Shown here: piece after piece, positions 42,262 to 50,858 of the stretch | Layout: each line of letters starts with the position of its first letter | Position numbering within the stretch: the first letter of the stretch is position 1 | Source: Arthrobacter globiformis NBRC 12137 | GTDB lineage: Bacteria; Actinomycetota; Actinomycetes; Actinomycetales; Micrococcaceae | Direction: 5' to 3' | DNA length: 64,000 bases | NCBI RefSeq assembly: GCF_000238915.1 | Contig: NZ_BAEG01000113.1 | Coordinates: 1 to 64,000, forward strand | Translations under genes and position numbers: made by a program | Notes under the pieces: generated by a model | What the model was told of the DNA's origin: nothing | The model's input: the letters and a program-made list of their open reading frames with translations, nothing else | Databases searched by the model: none

Positions 42262-43044
42262 GTGCACGAGGACGCCGTCCGGTTCCTGTCCCAGCCGGTG
42301 GAAGCCCAGCCCGGCTCACCGCTCCGGGTCGCCGTCTACTCGCGGATCGCCGAAGCCATCCGCAACAACCTGCTGCAGCCCGGCTCCATGCTCCCCACCG
42401 AGACCGAACTCGGCACCGACATGAAAGTCAGCCGCACCGTCGTCCGCGAAGCCCTCATGCTGCTCGAGGAGGACGGCCTCATCCGCGCCCGCCGCGGCGT
42501 CGGCCGGTTCGTCTCCGACACCCTCCCCCGCATCGGCATCGAACGCATCCGCCCCTTCGAGGAAGTCCTCGGCGGCCCCGGCCACCAGGTCGAAATCAAA
42601 CGCATCCAGGTCGAGAAGCAGCCGGCCTCCGAGTTCGTCGCCCCCGGCGTCGGCGTCGAGCCCGGCAGCGACGTCTGGCTCTGGGAGTCCGTCCTCATCC
42701 GCGACGGCGAACCCATCGCCCACCTGCAGGAAAATATCTCCGCGCTCCCCGTGAGCTTCGCCGGCGGCGCCGCCGCCCCCTTGGACATCAAGGACGACGG
42801 CGGCGCCACCCTGCTCACGGCCCTCAACAAAGCAGCGGGCAGGGGGCTCGGCCCGGGCGAGTGCCAGATCGGGCTCAGCCAGGTCGGGCCCAGCCGCGCC
42901 AAGCTGCTGGACCTGCGCGCTTCGGACCCGGTGCTGGTCCTCACCCAGTACGTCCGGCACGCCAACCGGCCGTTCTACCTGGCCAAGTGCCTCATCGCCG
43001 ACCGCGCCGGCCACCTCTCGGTGACGCAGTCGCTCCAGTCCTAA
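42262..43044 (+). CDS. GntR-family regulator with UTRA domain
   Basis: About 260 residues. The winged helix (AVYSRIAEAIRNNLLQPGSM, TELGTDMKVSRTVVREALMLL) is followed by a UTRA ligand domain (SEFVAPGVGVEPGSDVWLWESV, GDGEPIAHLQENIS-like, LLDLRASDPVLVLTQYVRHANRPF). Start GTG 42262 has GAGG seven bases upstream; GTG 42181 would add 27 residues, so the start is uncertain. UTRA regulators sense sugars or phosphorylated sugars. The region 50101-50648 and 51771-51870 is a broken relative of this gene. Confidence 0.82.
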   Translation: MHEDAVRFLSQPVEAQPGSPLRVAVYSRIAEAIRNNLLQPGSMLPTETELGTDMKVSRTVVREALMLLEEDGLIRARRGVGRFVSDTLPRIGIERIRPFEEVLGGPGHQVEIKRIQVEKQPASEFVAPGVGVEPGSDVWLWESVLIRDGEPIAHLQENISALPVSFAGGAAAPLDIKDDGGATLLTALNKAAGRGLGPGECQIGLSQVGPSRAKLLDLRASDPVLVLTQYVRHANRPFYLAKCLIADRAGHLSVTQSLQS

Positions 43045-43047
43045 ACC

Positions 43048-44325
43048 TCAGGGCTGGTCGCAGACACCAGCCACGGCCTTGCATGCGTTCACGCGGCCGT
43101 GCACCCAGGAGGTGCCAGTGCCGGTAATCGTGTCGGCGGTGGATTGGACTATTGTGCGGACAGCCTTGTTTTCAGTGCCCGCGGGTGTGTTGCTCCAGAC
43201 AAGCGCGGCAACGCCTGCAACGACAGGTGAGGCCATTGAGGTACCGCTGGCGATGTCGTAGCCCATCTCGCGGCCGTTCTGCCTGCCGATCTCGAAGGGG
43301 TGCTTCGGGAAGGTGGAGTAGACATTGACCCCGGGCGCTGCCACATCCACCCACTTGCCATAGGTTGAGAAGGAGGCTTTGGCATCGTTGTTATCGGTAG
43401 CGGCGACCGCAATGACGTTGGGGTAAGCGCCCGGGTAGATCGGCGCCTGGGTACCGGCGTTGCCGGCCGCGGCTACTATCACCACACCTTTGTTCCACGC
43501 ATTGTTGACGGCAGACTCGAGGGCCCGCGATGAAACCCGCTGTCCGAGGCTCATGTTGATCACCTTGGCACCGTTTTCAACGGCCCAGTTGATGCCGTTG
43601 ACAATCGATGATGTGGAGCCGGATCCGGCGTCGTTCAGGACCTTGCCGTCCAAAATGGAGCAATCCGGGCATACACCGGAGACACCCTCCGTGTCTCTGG
43701 TGGCGGCAATAATGCCGGCCACATGGGTGCCGTGGCCGTAGTTGTCTTCGCCTGTTGCCGCGGTGCTGAAGTTCGCGTGCAGATCGACATTCGCTGCAAT
43801 GTCGTCGTTGTCGGTGGCGACACCGGTATCGAGCACGGCAACCTTGATGTCTTTGCCGGTAGTGACGGCCCATGCTTCGACGGCGTCCACGTCGGCATCG
43901 GCCTTGCCGCCGGCCACCGTTACTGTGTCGTTGGTGTTGGTGAATGACTGCCCCTCGTTGTGCAGAGCGTACTGGCGAGGGAAGTAGTCCGGGTCGGGTT
44001 CGTCGACGGCGGCGGTGACGAGCTGGTCCGGCTCGGCGTATTCAACGGCCGGGTTCCGGCTCAGGGATGCGATGAGCTGAGATTCCTTGCCGGCCGGCAC
44101 CTTGATGAGGTGGGCGCCAGTGCTGCCGATGCCAGCGCCGTCGCTGAGACCGTTCTGGCGTAGCAGGCCAGGCGCTGCACCGCTGTCGCGGAACTTGACG
44201 ATGATCTGACCAGAGATCTGCTGCGGCTCCGTTGCCGCGTTACTCGGGACAGTTACCGTGAGTGCGCCAAAACCTACGACTGCTGCGGCGAGGCTGGCTG
44301 TAACGACTTTTCTCATACCGAGCAT
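43048..44325 (-). CDS. Secreted subtilisin-like serine protease (S8)
   Basis: A 425-residue secreted protease. Signal peptide at about 1-30 (SLAAAVVGFGALTVTV, cleavage after SNA), inhibitor-like pro-domain about 35-105, catalytic domain with Asp166 (AVLDTGV), His198 (NYGHGTHVAG), oxyanion Asn289 (AAAGNAG) and Ser363 (SGTSMASP). It ends close to the convergent regulator stop. Start is 44325 or ATG 44316. Probably an extracellular digestive protease. Confidence 0.93.
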   Translation of the reverse strand: MLGMRKVVTASLAAAVVGFGALTVTVPSNAATEPQQISGQIIVKFRDSGAAPGLLRQNGLSDGAGIGSTGAHLIKVPAGKESQLIASLSRNPAVEYAEPDQLVTAAVDEPDPDYFPRQYALHNEGQSFTNTNDTVTVAGGKADADVDAVEAWAVTTGKDIKVAVLDTGVATDNDDIAANVDLHANFSTAATGEDNYGHGTHVAGIIAATRDTEGVSGVCPDCSILDGKVLNDAGSGSTSSIVNGINWAVENGAKVINMSLGQRVSSRALESAVNNAWNKGVVIVAAAGNAGTQAPIYPGAYPNVIAVAATDNNDAKASFSTYGKWVDVAAPGVNVYSTFPKHPFEIGRQNGREMGYDIASGTSMASPVVAGVAALVWSNTPAGTENKAVRTIVQSTADTITGTGTSWVHGRVNACKAVAGVCDQP

Positions 44326-44554
44326 CTTGCTTCACTCCGGTCCGGCCACCTAGCGTCTGCCCAAAGATTACCCAGAGTTTTTGTCCAGCTATCACGGTTT
44401 GGATCGTGCCAACCGCGGATTATCTGTACAGAAACTCGGGTGGCCCAAGGCGTGGGTGCCGCCTCGCCCTGAAAAACGGACGACGACGGCACCCCCTTGC
44501 TCATTGCCTTCACCAAAAGCGGTGGGCCGGGAAGCGGACGGGACCAGGCTGCAG

Positions 44555-45412
44555 TTACTGCTTCGTGTAACTGACCAACTTCTGCTCCTGACGGCCCAGC
44601 TTCTCAATGCTGATCTCCATACGGTCGCCTTCGCGCAGGTAGGGGAACTTGCCGGAAATGGCGACACCCTGCGGAGTCCCGGTGTTGATGATGTCGCCGG
44701 GCTCCAGGACCAGGTACTGGGAGAGGTGCCAGATGATGTAGGCCACGGAGAAGATCATGTCCGACGTGTTGGAGTCCTGCCTCGTTTCCCCGTTCACGGC
44801 GGACCGCAGCCGCAGCTGCTGCGGATCCCCCACCTCGTCGGCGGGAACCAGCGCCGGACCCAGCGGGTTGAAGGTCGGGCAGCACTTGCCCTTGGACCAC
44901 TGCCCGCCTGAGTGCTCCACCTGGAATGCCCGCTCCGAAACATCGTTACTGACCGCATACCCGGCAACGTAGTCCAGTGCTTTCTCGGGCGACTCGAGGT
45001 AGGACGCGCGTTTGCCGATGACCACGGCGAGTTCCACCTCCCAGTCCACCTTCTCGGCTCCGGGGGGAATCACCACGTGGTCAAAGGCACCGACCACGGT
45101 GTTGGGGTGCTTGAAGAAGAGGATCGGGACCGACGGCGGTGCGTCACCGGATTCTGCGGCATGGGCTGCGTAGTTCTGGCCGATGCACAGCACCGCCCCG
45201 GGCCGGGCAACGGGTGCGCCGATCCGCAGTGATGCCGCATCCTCAACTTCCGGCAAGCCAGCCTTGACTGCCTCACGTGCCTTGGCGATGCCATCATTGG
45301 CGAGAAAGCCGCCGTCGATATCCGCGGTGATCCCCCGCAGATCGAAGTATTTCTCGCCTTCCTTGGCTACCGGCCGTTCCTGCCCGGGTTCGCCCAAGCG
45401 CATCAATTCCAT
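44555..45412 (-). CDS. FAH-family hydrolase (2,4-dioxo-3-deoxy acid type)
   Basis: A 285-residue fumarylacetoacetate hydrolase-family protein: CIGQNYAAHAAESG (active-site strand), VDWEVELAVVIGK (metal-binding Glu residues), NTGTPQGVAISGKFPYL. In L-rhamnose and L-fucose acid pathways this family splits the 2,4-dioxo-3-deoxy acid to pyruvate and a small hydroxy acid. That fits its position as the last gene after RhmD and the dehydrogenase, though the exact substrate is inference. Ribosome site AAGGAA upstream. Confidence 0.85.
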   Translation of the reverse strand: MELMRLGEPGQERPVAKEGEKYFDLRGITADIDGGFLANDGIAKAREAVKAGLPEVEDAASLRIGAPVARPGAVLCIGQNYAAHAAESGDAPPSVPILFFKHPNTVVGAFDHVVIPPGAEKVDWEVELAVVIGKRASYLESPEKALDYVAGYAVSNDVSERAFQVEHSGGQWSKGKCCPTFNPLGPALVPADEVGDPQQLRLRSAVNGETRQDSNTSDMIFSVAYIIWHLSQYLVLEPGDIINTGTPQGVAISGKFPYLREGDRMEISIEKLGRQEQKLVSYTKQ

Positions 45413-45447
45413 TGTTCGTTTCCTTGTTGTTAGTAATGAGAGGGTTG

Positions 45448-46629
45448 TCAGTGCTTGTAGGGGCGCAGTTTTTCCAGCGCCGGGTTCAGCTCGACGCCGA
45501 AGCCCGGGGTTTCAGGGACCTTGAGTTTGCCGTTCACGGGGACGGGCTCGCCCAGAAGCATCGGTGAGAACATGGGCACGATTTCCTCGGCGGTCGGATG
45601 CATCATGAGGAACTCGGCGAAGGGGCTGTTGGTCCGCGTGACCACGAAATGGTACGAGTACACGGATGAACCGTGGGGAACCACAAGTGCGCCGTTGGCG
45701 TCGGCCATCGCCGAGATCTTTGTGAGTTCGGTGATGCCGCCGCACCATCCCACATCGGGCTGGATGATGTCGGCGCAGTCCATGTCCAGGAGCAGCTTGA
45801 ATCCCCAGCGCGTCGCTTCGTGTTCGCCTGTGGTCACCAGCATCTTAGGCGGGACCTGCTTCTTGAGTTTCGCGTAGCCCCAGTAGTCATCCGGGGGAAG
45901 AGCTTCTTCAATCCACTTCAGGTTGTACTCCGCCGCACCGTGCGCCAGCCGGGTGGCGTAGTCAAGATCGAGGGACATCCAGCAGTCGAGCATGAGCCAG
46001 AAGTCGTCGCCCACCTTCTCCCGCATATCCCTGATCATTTCCAGGTTCTTGCGGAGGCCTTCCTCACCCTCGGCCGGCCCGTGGTGCAGCGGCATCTTGC
46101 CGCCAATGAACCCCAGCTTCTTGGCGATGTCCGGGCGTGCGCCGGTGGCGTACATGGTCAGTTCGTCGCGGACCGGCCCGCCCAGCAGAGCGTAAACAGG
46201 CTCCTGCCGGATCTTTCCCAGCAGGTCGTACAGCGCCAGGTCCACAGCGCTGATGGCGTTGAGCACTACACCCTTGCGGCCGTAGAAGAGCGTGGACCGG
46301 TACATCTGGTCCCACATTTTTTCGATGTCGGTCACCCTGGCGCCCTCGACAAAACGGGCGAGGTGCTTCTCCACGATAAAAGCGCCCAGCTCCCCAGCCG
46401 TGGTGACGGCGAAACCGACAGTGCCGTCGTCGGCCTCAATCTCGACGACGAGGGTGCCGAGGACGTTCAGGCCGAAGCTCTGGCGGGACTGGCGGTATTC
46501 CGGGTACACGGACATGGGCGTGGCGATGTGGTCGTCGATCCAGTGCCCGGCGTCCTGGTCGTGGTAGTCGGCGCCGCCGCCGCGAAGGGTATAGGCACGG
46601 ACGTGGCGGATGCGGTTTTCGATGCTCAC
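45448..46629 (-). CDS. rhmD: L-rhamnonate dehydratase
   Basis: A 393-residue enolase-superfamily dehydratase turning L-rhamnonate to 2-keto-3-deoxy-L-rhamnonate. It matches the RhmD pattern along its length: RAYTLRGGGADYHDQDAGHW, MSVYPEYRQSRQSFG-like, GGKMPLHHGPAEGEEGLRKN, WMSLDLDYATRLAHG, EALPPDDYWGYAKL, IIQPDVGWCGGITEL and VVPHGSSVYSYHF. GTG start 46629, sharing one base with the stop codon of the dehydrogenase gene (TAGTG), so they are translated together. Confidence 0.93.
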   Translation of the reverse strand: MSIENRIRHVRAYTLRGGGADYHDQDAGHWIDDHIATPMSVYPEYRQSRQSFGLNVLGTLVVEIEADDGTVGFAVTTAGELGAFIVEKHLARFVEGARVTDIEKMWDQMYRSTLFYGRKGVVLNAISAVDLALYDLLGKIRQEPVYALLGGPVRDELTMYATGARPDIAKKLGFIGGKMPLHHGPAEGEEGLRKNLEMIRDMREKVGDDFWLMLDCWMSLDLDYATRLAHGAAEYNLKWIEEALPPDDYWGYAKLKKQVPPKMLVTTGEHEATRWGFKLLLDMDCADIIQPDVGWCGGITELTKISAMADANGALVVPHGSSVYSYHFVVTRTNSPFAEFLMMHPTAEEIVPMFSPMLLGEPVPVNGKLKVPETPGFGVELNPALEKLRPYKH

Positions 46630-47672
46630 TAATTGTTCCTTGCTGAGTCGAGGCGGACGAGGACTTTGCCGGCGGTGCCGTCGGCCGAGGCGAGCCCGGC
46701 AAAGGCAGCATCGGCGTCGTCCATGGACACTTCACGGCTGATGAGTTCGGCCAGGACGGGCGATCCTTGATCCACCCAGGCGGCGGCATCACGGAAGTCC
46801 TGGTTGTTGTAGCAAAAGCTGCCTACGATCTCACGTTCCTCGGTGGAGACGCGGTAAGCGTTGAAGGCCAGTTCGGGCGAGCCCATGCCCACCAGGGAAA
46901 CTACCCCGCCAAACTTCGTGGCTTCCAGGGCGCCGGCGATGGTGGGCTTAATGCCGACAGCATCCACTGTGGTGTCGGACAAGGTTCCGAAGGCGGCCCG
47001 GACCTGCTCGTCCAACGGTCCCGCAGCAGGGTCGAGGGCCTGCGCGCCCAAGCGCTGGCAGAGGGCGCGGCGGGCCGGGTCCATCTCCGAGACGAGGACC
47101 CGTCCAGCCCCTTCCTGGATTGCGGCGAGGATGACGGACTGGCCGATGGGCCCGCCTCCGATCACCAGGACCTTTTGGCCGGCGCCGATCCGGGCACGCC
47201 GGACGGCGTGGAAGGCAACGGCCAGGGGCTCGATCAGCGCGCCGTAGACGATCGGCGTTTCGGCGGACAGTGCCACGACGTTCTGAGCGGGCACCGAGAC
47301 CTGCTCGGCGAAGGCCGACACGATGGACGGGTTCACGCCGATCACGGTTCGTTCGGGGCAGTGCTGCTGCTGGCCGGCGTCGCAGGCTTCGCAGGCGTTG
47401 CAGCTGATGAGCGGGTTGAAGGTGACCGGCTGGCCAACGGCCAGGCCGTAGGCATCTGCCCCGGCGCCGAGGGCGGCTATGCGTCCCACCGTTTCGTGCC
47501 CCATGACCTGCCCGGGAACGCGCCGCCCGTTCTCGCCCGTGTAGCCGTGAATGTCCGATCCGCAGATGCCGGTGGCGACGACGTCGATCAGGACATCGCC
47601 AGGGCCAACCATAGGTTCATCCCGGTCCACGACCACCAGCTGGTGGAAGTCTTTCAGTTCAAGGGCCTTCAT
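46629..47672 (-). CDS. Zinc-dependent medium-chain dehydrogenase
   Basis: A 347-residue MDR dehydrogenase. Catalytic zinc ligands lie in GICGSDIHGYTGE and GHET; the structural zinc loop has four Cys in SCNACEACDAGQQQHC; the Rossmann motif is VLVIGGGPIGQSVILAA. It most likely oxidises 2-keto-3-deoxyrhamnonate to the 2,4-dioxo acid for the FAH hydrolase. The known rhamnose pathway uses a short-chain dehydrogenase for this step, so the zinc type is a small surprise. Its ends overlap the neighbours' coding ends. Confidence 0.88.
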   Translation of the reverse strand: MKALELKDFHQLVVVDRDEPMVGPGDVLIDVVATGICGSDIHGYTGENGRRVPGQVMGHETVGRIAALGAGADAYGLAVGQPVTFNPLISCNACEACDAGQQQHCPERTVIGVNPSIVSAFAEQVSVPAQNVVALSAETPIVYGALIEPLAVAFHAVRRARIGAGQKVLVIGGGPIGQSVILAAIQEGAGRVLVSEMDPARRALCQRLGAQALDPAAGPLDEQVRAAFGTLSDTTVDAVGIKPTIAGALEATKFGGVVSLVGMGSPELAFNAYRVSTEEREIVGSFCYNNQDFRDAAAWVDQGSPVLAELISREVSMDDADAAFAGLASADGTAGKVLVRLDSARNN

Positions 47673-49012
47673 CAGTGCACTTTCTCTTCGGTGAGCTGCG
47701 TATGCGGCGTGGTGTCAACGATCTTGCTGATCCGGTGGCTGTTGTAGAGCAGGACGGCACCGAGCAGTGCAGTGAAGGCGAGCAGGAAGAGCCCTGCCTT
47801 GGGGCCAAAGGACGATTCGGCCCAGGTCTTCGCGATGGGGGCTACGAAACCGCCCAGGCTGCCAATGGAATTGATCAGCGCGATGCCGCCTGCGGCGGCG
47901 GCTCCAACGAGCATCGCCGTGGGCAGCGTCCAGAACACCGGCTGCACGCTGATGAATCCGGCAGCGCCCAAGGACAGTGCCGCCAGCCCCATGAGCGGAT
48001 TGTCGGTCAGCGCGGAGCCAAAAATGCCGATTGCGGCGGCCGTGAGGGAAGCAGCCGCCACGAGGCGGCGGCGACCAGTCCGGTCGGCCAGGCGGCTGAG
48101 CAGGAAGGTGACGATCATGGCGATGCCCCAGGGCACCGCTGTCATCAGGCCGACGCCGAGCCCGACCTTGCTGCCGACAAGCGCGGCGATCTGTGTGGGC
48201 AGGTAGAAGGTCACGCCGTAGACACTCATCTGGATGGTGAAGTAGATGACGCAGAAGTAGAGGACCTTCGGATTGGTCAGCGCGCGCAGGGCGCCCTTCG
48301 GAGAGTGGTCCGCCTTGGCCCCTTCCTCCGCGTCGAGGGCTGCAATGAGCATCGAACGGTCGCTCGCGTTCAGCCACTTGGCATCGGCCGGGCCGTTGTC
48401 CAGGTAGGAGAACGCCCAGAGTCCGACGGCGACCGTGAGGGCGCCCGTTGCGACGAACATCAGCTGCCAGCCCTGCAGGCCGCCTAGGCCGTCGAGGTCC
48501 AGCAGCAGGCCGGAGAGCGGTCCGCCGAAGATGAAGGCAAGGGGCGCGCCGAAGTAGAAGAGGCCATTGACGCGGCCGCGGAACTGCGTGGGAATCCAGT
48601 AGGTCAGGTACAGGATCACGCCCGGGAAGAAGCCTGCCTCCGTGATGCCGAGCAGGACCCGGAGGATGTAAAAGGACCACTCGTTCTGGGCGAACATCAT
48701 GAGTGCCGAGACGATGCCCCAACTGATCATAATCCGTGCCAGCCAGATCTTGGCGCCGAGCCGGCGCATCAGGATGTTGCTGGGGACCTCCAGGGCAGCG
48801 TAGCCGAGGAAGAAGATGCCGGCGCCCAGCGCGTACGCAGCGTCCGACAGGCCGGTGTCGGTCTGGTAGGCCGCCTTGGCGAACCCGAGGTTGGAACGGT
48901 CAAGGAACGCCAAGATGTACATCAGCAGCAGGACGGGAATTAGCCGCCGGGTAACTCGCTTGACGATCGGCGCCAGCGCTTCGCTGGTGGGAGCAGGCAC
49001 TTGCTTGGACAA
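47672..49012 (-). CDS. MFS transporter of the anion:cation symporter type
   Basis: A 446-residue transporter with 12 helices and a central loop. Marks RRLIPVLLLMYILAFLDRSNLGFAK and GITEAGFFPGVILYLTYWIP are of the ACS family, which carries organic anions such as sugar acids. TTG start 49012 with GAGGAG upstream. It is the first gene of the operon, sharing bases with the dehydrogenase start, so it probably imports the acid sugar (rhamnonate or similar). Confidence 0.92.
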   Translation of the reverse strand: MSKQVPAPTSEALAPIVKRVTRRLIPVLLLMYILAFLDRSNLGFAKAAYQTDTGLSDAAYALGAGIFFLGYAALEVPSNILMRRLGAKIWLARIMISWGIVSALMMFAQNEWSFYILRVLLGITEAGFFPGVILYLTYWIPTQFRGRVNGLFYFGAPLAFIFGGPLSGLLLDLDGLGGLQGWQLMFVATGALTVAVGLWAFSYLDNGPADAKWLNASDRSMLIAALDAEEGAKADHSPKGALRALTNPKVLYFCVIYFTIQMSVYGVTFYLPTQIAALVGSKVGLGVGLMTAVPWGIAMIVTFLLSRLADRTGRRRLVAAASLTAAAIGIFGSALTDNPLMGLAALSLGAAGFISVQPVFWTLPTAMLVGAAAAGGIALINSIGSLGGFVAPIAKTWAESSFGPKAGLFLLAFTALLGAVLLYNSHRISKIVDTTPHTQLTEEKVH

Positions 49013-49029
49013 AGTAACTCCTCATTGAG

Positions 49030-49064
49030 TTCATGAGCATGAATTAGAGTTCAAGAATGTGAAC
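49030..49064. promoter_or_regulatory. Two IclR-type operators in the acid-sugar promoter
   Basis: TTCATGAGCATGAA (49030-49043) and GTTCAAGAATGTGAAC (49049-49064) are palindromes whose centres lie 20 bases apart, that is, about two turns of DNA. They lie just upstream of the transporter start. A third related site lies at 50008. The divergent IclR-type gene is the obvious binder; its role as repressor is inference. Confidence 0.65.
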
Positions 49065-49140
49065 AGGATGAGTATGGCACAGGTCACCCCGAGCAGCAAC
49101 AGTTACGAGATGGGCTCTACGAGGCGGCTATAGAAGGGGT

Positions 49141-49956
49141 TTAAGACGCCTTCACCAACGCGGCCGGCAAGGCAATCCCCGGCTCCCTGACCCCGAGGAG
49201 AGCGCGGATTTCCTGCGCTGCTCCTGTTAGCGGCCGCAGAATGCTTCCGGGCCACTCCTCATCCGTCCGAACGGTCGGCATCGTCACCGACAGCGCAGCG
49301 TTCATGCCTCCGCCGGCCTCACTGGTCAGCGGGACAGCCACGCAACGGCATCCGTCGAGGTATTCCTCATCATCCAGCGCAAAACCGTTGGCCTTTGCCT
49401 GGGCAACCAGTCCTTCCAAGGCCTTCACGTCGGTGACTGTTTTTGCGGTCAGGCGCGGCAACGCGACGGAACTGAGGCGCTGCTGCGCATCCTCGGGTTC
49501 GAGCATGCTCAGCAATGCCTTGCCGATGCCGGTCGCGTGGGCCAGAAGACGCATTCCGACGGAGGAGCCGAGCCTCATGCCGCTGGATGCCTGACTGATC
49601 GCGATGTAGACGTTCTCCACGCCATCGAGGAGCGCCAGTTGTACAGTCTCCCCCAAAGAGATGGAAAGCTGGTCCATCACCGGCTTCGCGACGTTGGCCA
49701 GGGTCTGATGTCCCGTGTACATCTGCCCCACCTGCCAGGCCCGCAAACCGAGCGAGTACTGCCGGTTGGCTGCATTGTGGTCCAGCCACCCCGCAGAGCA
49801 CAGAGTGTTCAGCAGTCCATGCGCACTGGATCGGGGCAAACGCAGAGCCTCGAGGATCTCGGTGAAGCTCGCCGACCCTTTACCCGCAACGAATTCCACC
49901 ACAGCCAGGGCCCGGTCCGCGGACTTCACTGTCGGGTTGGTCCGGTCTTCGTTCAT
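49141..49956 (-). CDS. IclR-family regulator of the acid-sugar operon
   Basis: A 271-residue regulator: the N-terminal winged helix (SADRALAVVEFVAGKGSASFTEILEALRLPRSSAHGLLNTL) and the C-terminal effector domain with SGMRLGSSVGMRLLAHATGIGKALLSML and the late DGCRCVAVPLTSEAGGG. ATG 49956 follows GGGAG. It lies upstream of the operon and in the same direction, with its own operator-like site at 50008. Probably binds the substrate acid and controls both promoters. Confidence 0.93.
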   Translation of the reverse strand: MNEDRTNPTVKSADRALAVVEFVAGKGSASFTEILEALRLPRSSAHGLLNTLCSAGWLDHNAANRQYSLGLRAWQVGQMYTGHQTLANVAKPVMDQLSISLGETVQLALLDGVENVYIAISQASSGMRLGSSVGMRLLAHATGIGKALLSMLEPEDAQQRLSSVALPRLTAKTVTDVKALEGLVAQAKANGFALDDEEYLDGCRCVAVPLTSEAGGGMNAALSVTMPTVRTDEEWPGSILRPLTGAAQEIRALLGVREPGIALPAALVKAS

Positions 49957-50007
49957 GTGCGCTCCCGAGGTTGATGCGGCCCGTTGGCGTTTGCTCCGAA
50001 CGGGCTA

Positions 50008-50023
50008 GTTCGCATACATGAAT
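50008..50023. promoter_or_regulatory. Third IclR-type operator (regulator's own promoter)
   Basis: GTTCGCATACATGAAT shares the GTTC and CATGAAT ends with the two sites at 49030-49064 and lies about 50 bases upstream of the IclR start codon, which fits self-regulation. Confidence 0.45.
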
Positions 50024-50100
50024 AGTAGGCCCGCTCGCCACGCAGGCGCGAAAGCACCGTCAACCACGGCGACGGCGGGCCGGCGCAGCCAAAGCAGTCA

Positions 50101-50648
50101 TCACACCTCCTGCAGCGCGGCTGCATGCTGGACGCCGAAACCGAACTGGGCACGAGCATGTTGGTCAGCCGCACCTTCGTCCGCGAGGCCCTGATGATGC
50201 TCGAGGAGGACGGCCTCATCCGGGCCGGCCGCGGCGTCGGCCGGTTCGTCTCCGACACCCTCCCCCGCATCGGCATCGAACGCATCCGCTCCTTCGAGGA
50301 AGTTCTCGGCGGCCCCGGACACCAGATCCAGATCAAGCGCATCCAGGTCGAGCGGCAGCCTGCCTCCGAGTTCGTGGCCCCCGGCGTAAGCGTCGAACCC
50401 GGCACCGAGGCCTGGCCCTGAGAGTCCGTCTGATCCGGGACGGCGAGCCCATTGCGCACCTGCAGGAGAGCATCTCCGCCCAGCCGGTCAGCTTCGCCCG
50501 CGGCGCCGCCGCGCCCCTAGCGATAAAGGACAACGGCGGCACCCCACTTCTCGGGGCCCTCAACAGAGCGGCGGGCCGGGGACTGGGACCCGGCGAACGC
50601 CAGATCAGCCTCAGCCAAGTCGGTCCCAGCCGAGCCAGGTTGCTACCG
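50101..50648 (+). pseudogene. 3' part of a broken GntR/UTRA regulator gene
   Basis: Close relative of the intact gene at 42262. It starts at codons matching LLQPGSM and reads LVSRTFVREALMMLEEDG, SDTLPRIGIERIRSFEEVL. The codon for the Trp of WLWESV is TGA here, one base is lost right after it, and similarity stops at about 50648, before the last 40 codons. The 5' part lies inverted at 51771-51870. A dead gene. Confidence 0.85.
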
Positions 50649-50784
50649 CTGCCAGCGGGCGCCGGAAATACTCGCAGCAGGACGTCTTACAGATCGCGCC
50701 GGTCGTCACATCCACTCTTGAACCCGTAGCAGCTACCGCGCTACGCCTCCAGTTGCGCTCTTGACCGATTCTGTCATTTCAATC

Positions 50785-50799
50785 TGCATATTTTATGCA
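50785..50799. promoter_or_regulatory. AT-rich palindrome before the second Excalibur gene
   Basis: TGCATA-TTT-TATGCA is a perfect 6-3-6 inverted repeat about 60 bases upstream of ATG 50859, inside an AT-rich stretch. May be an operator or part of the promoter. Confidence 0.4.
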
Positions 50800-50858
50800 A
50801 GATTTAGTGTTAAGCTCGGCGAGCCATTCGCAACTAGACCTGATTTATGGGGGCATAA

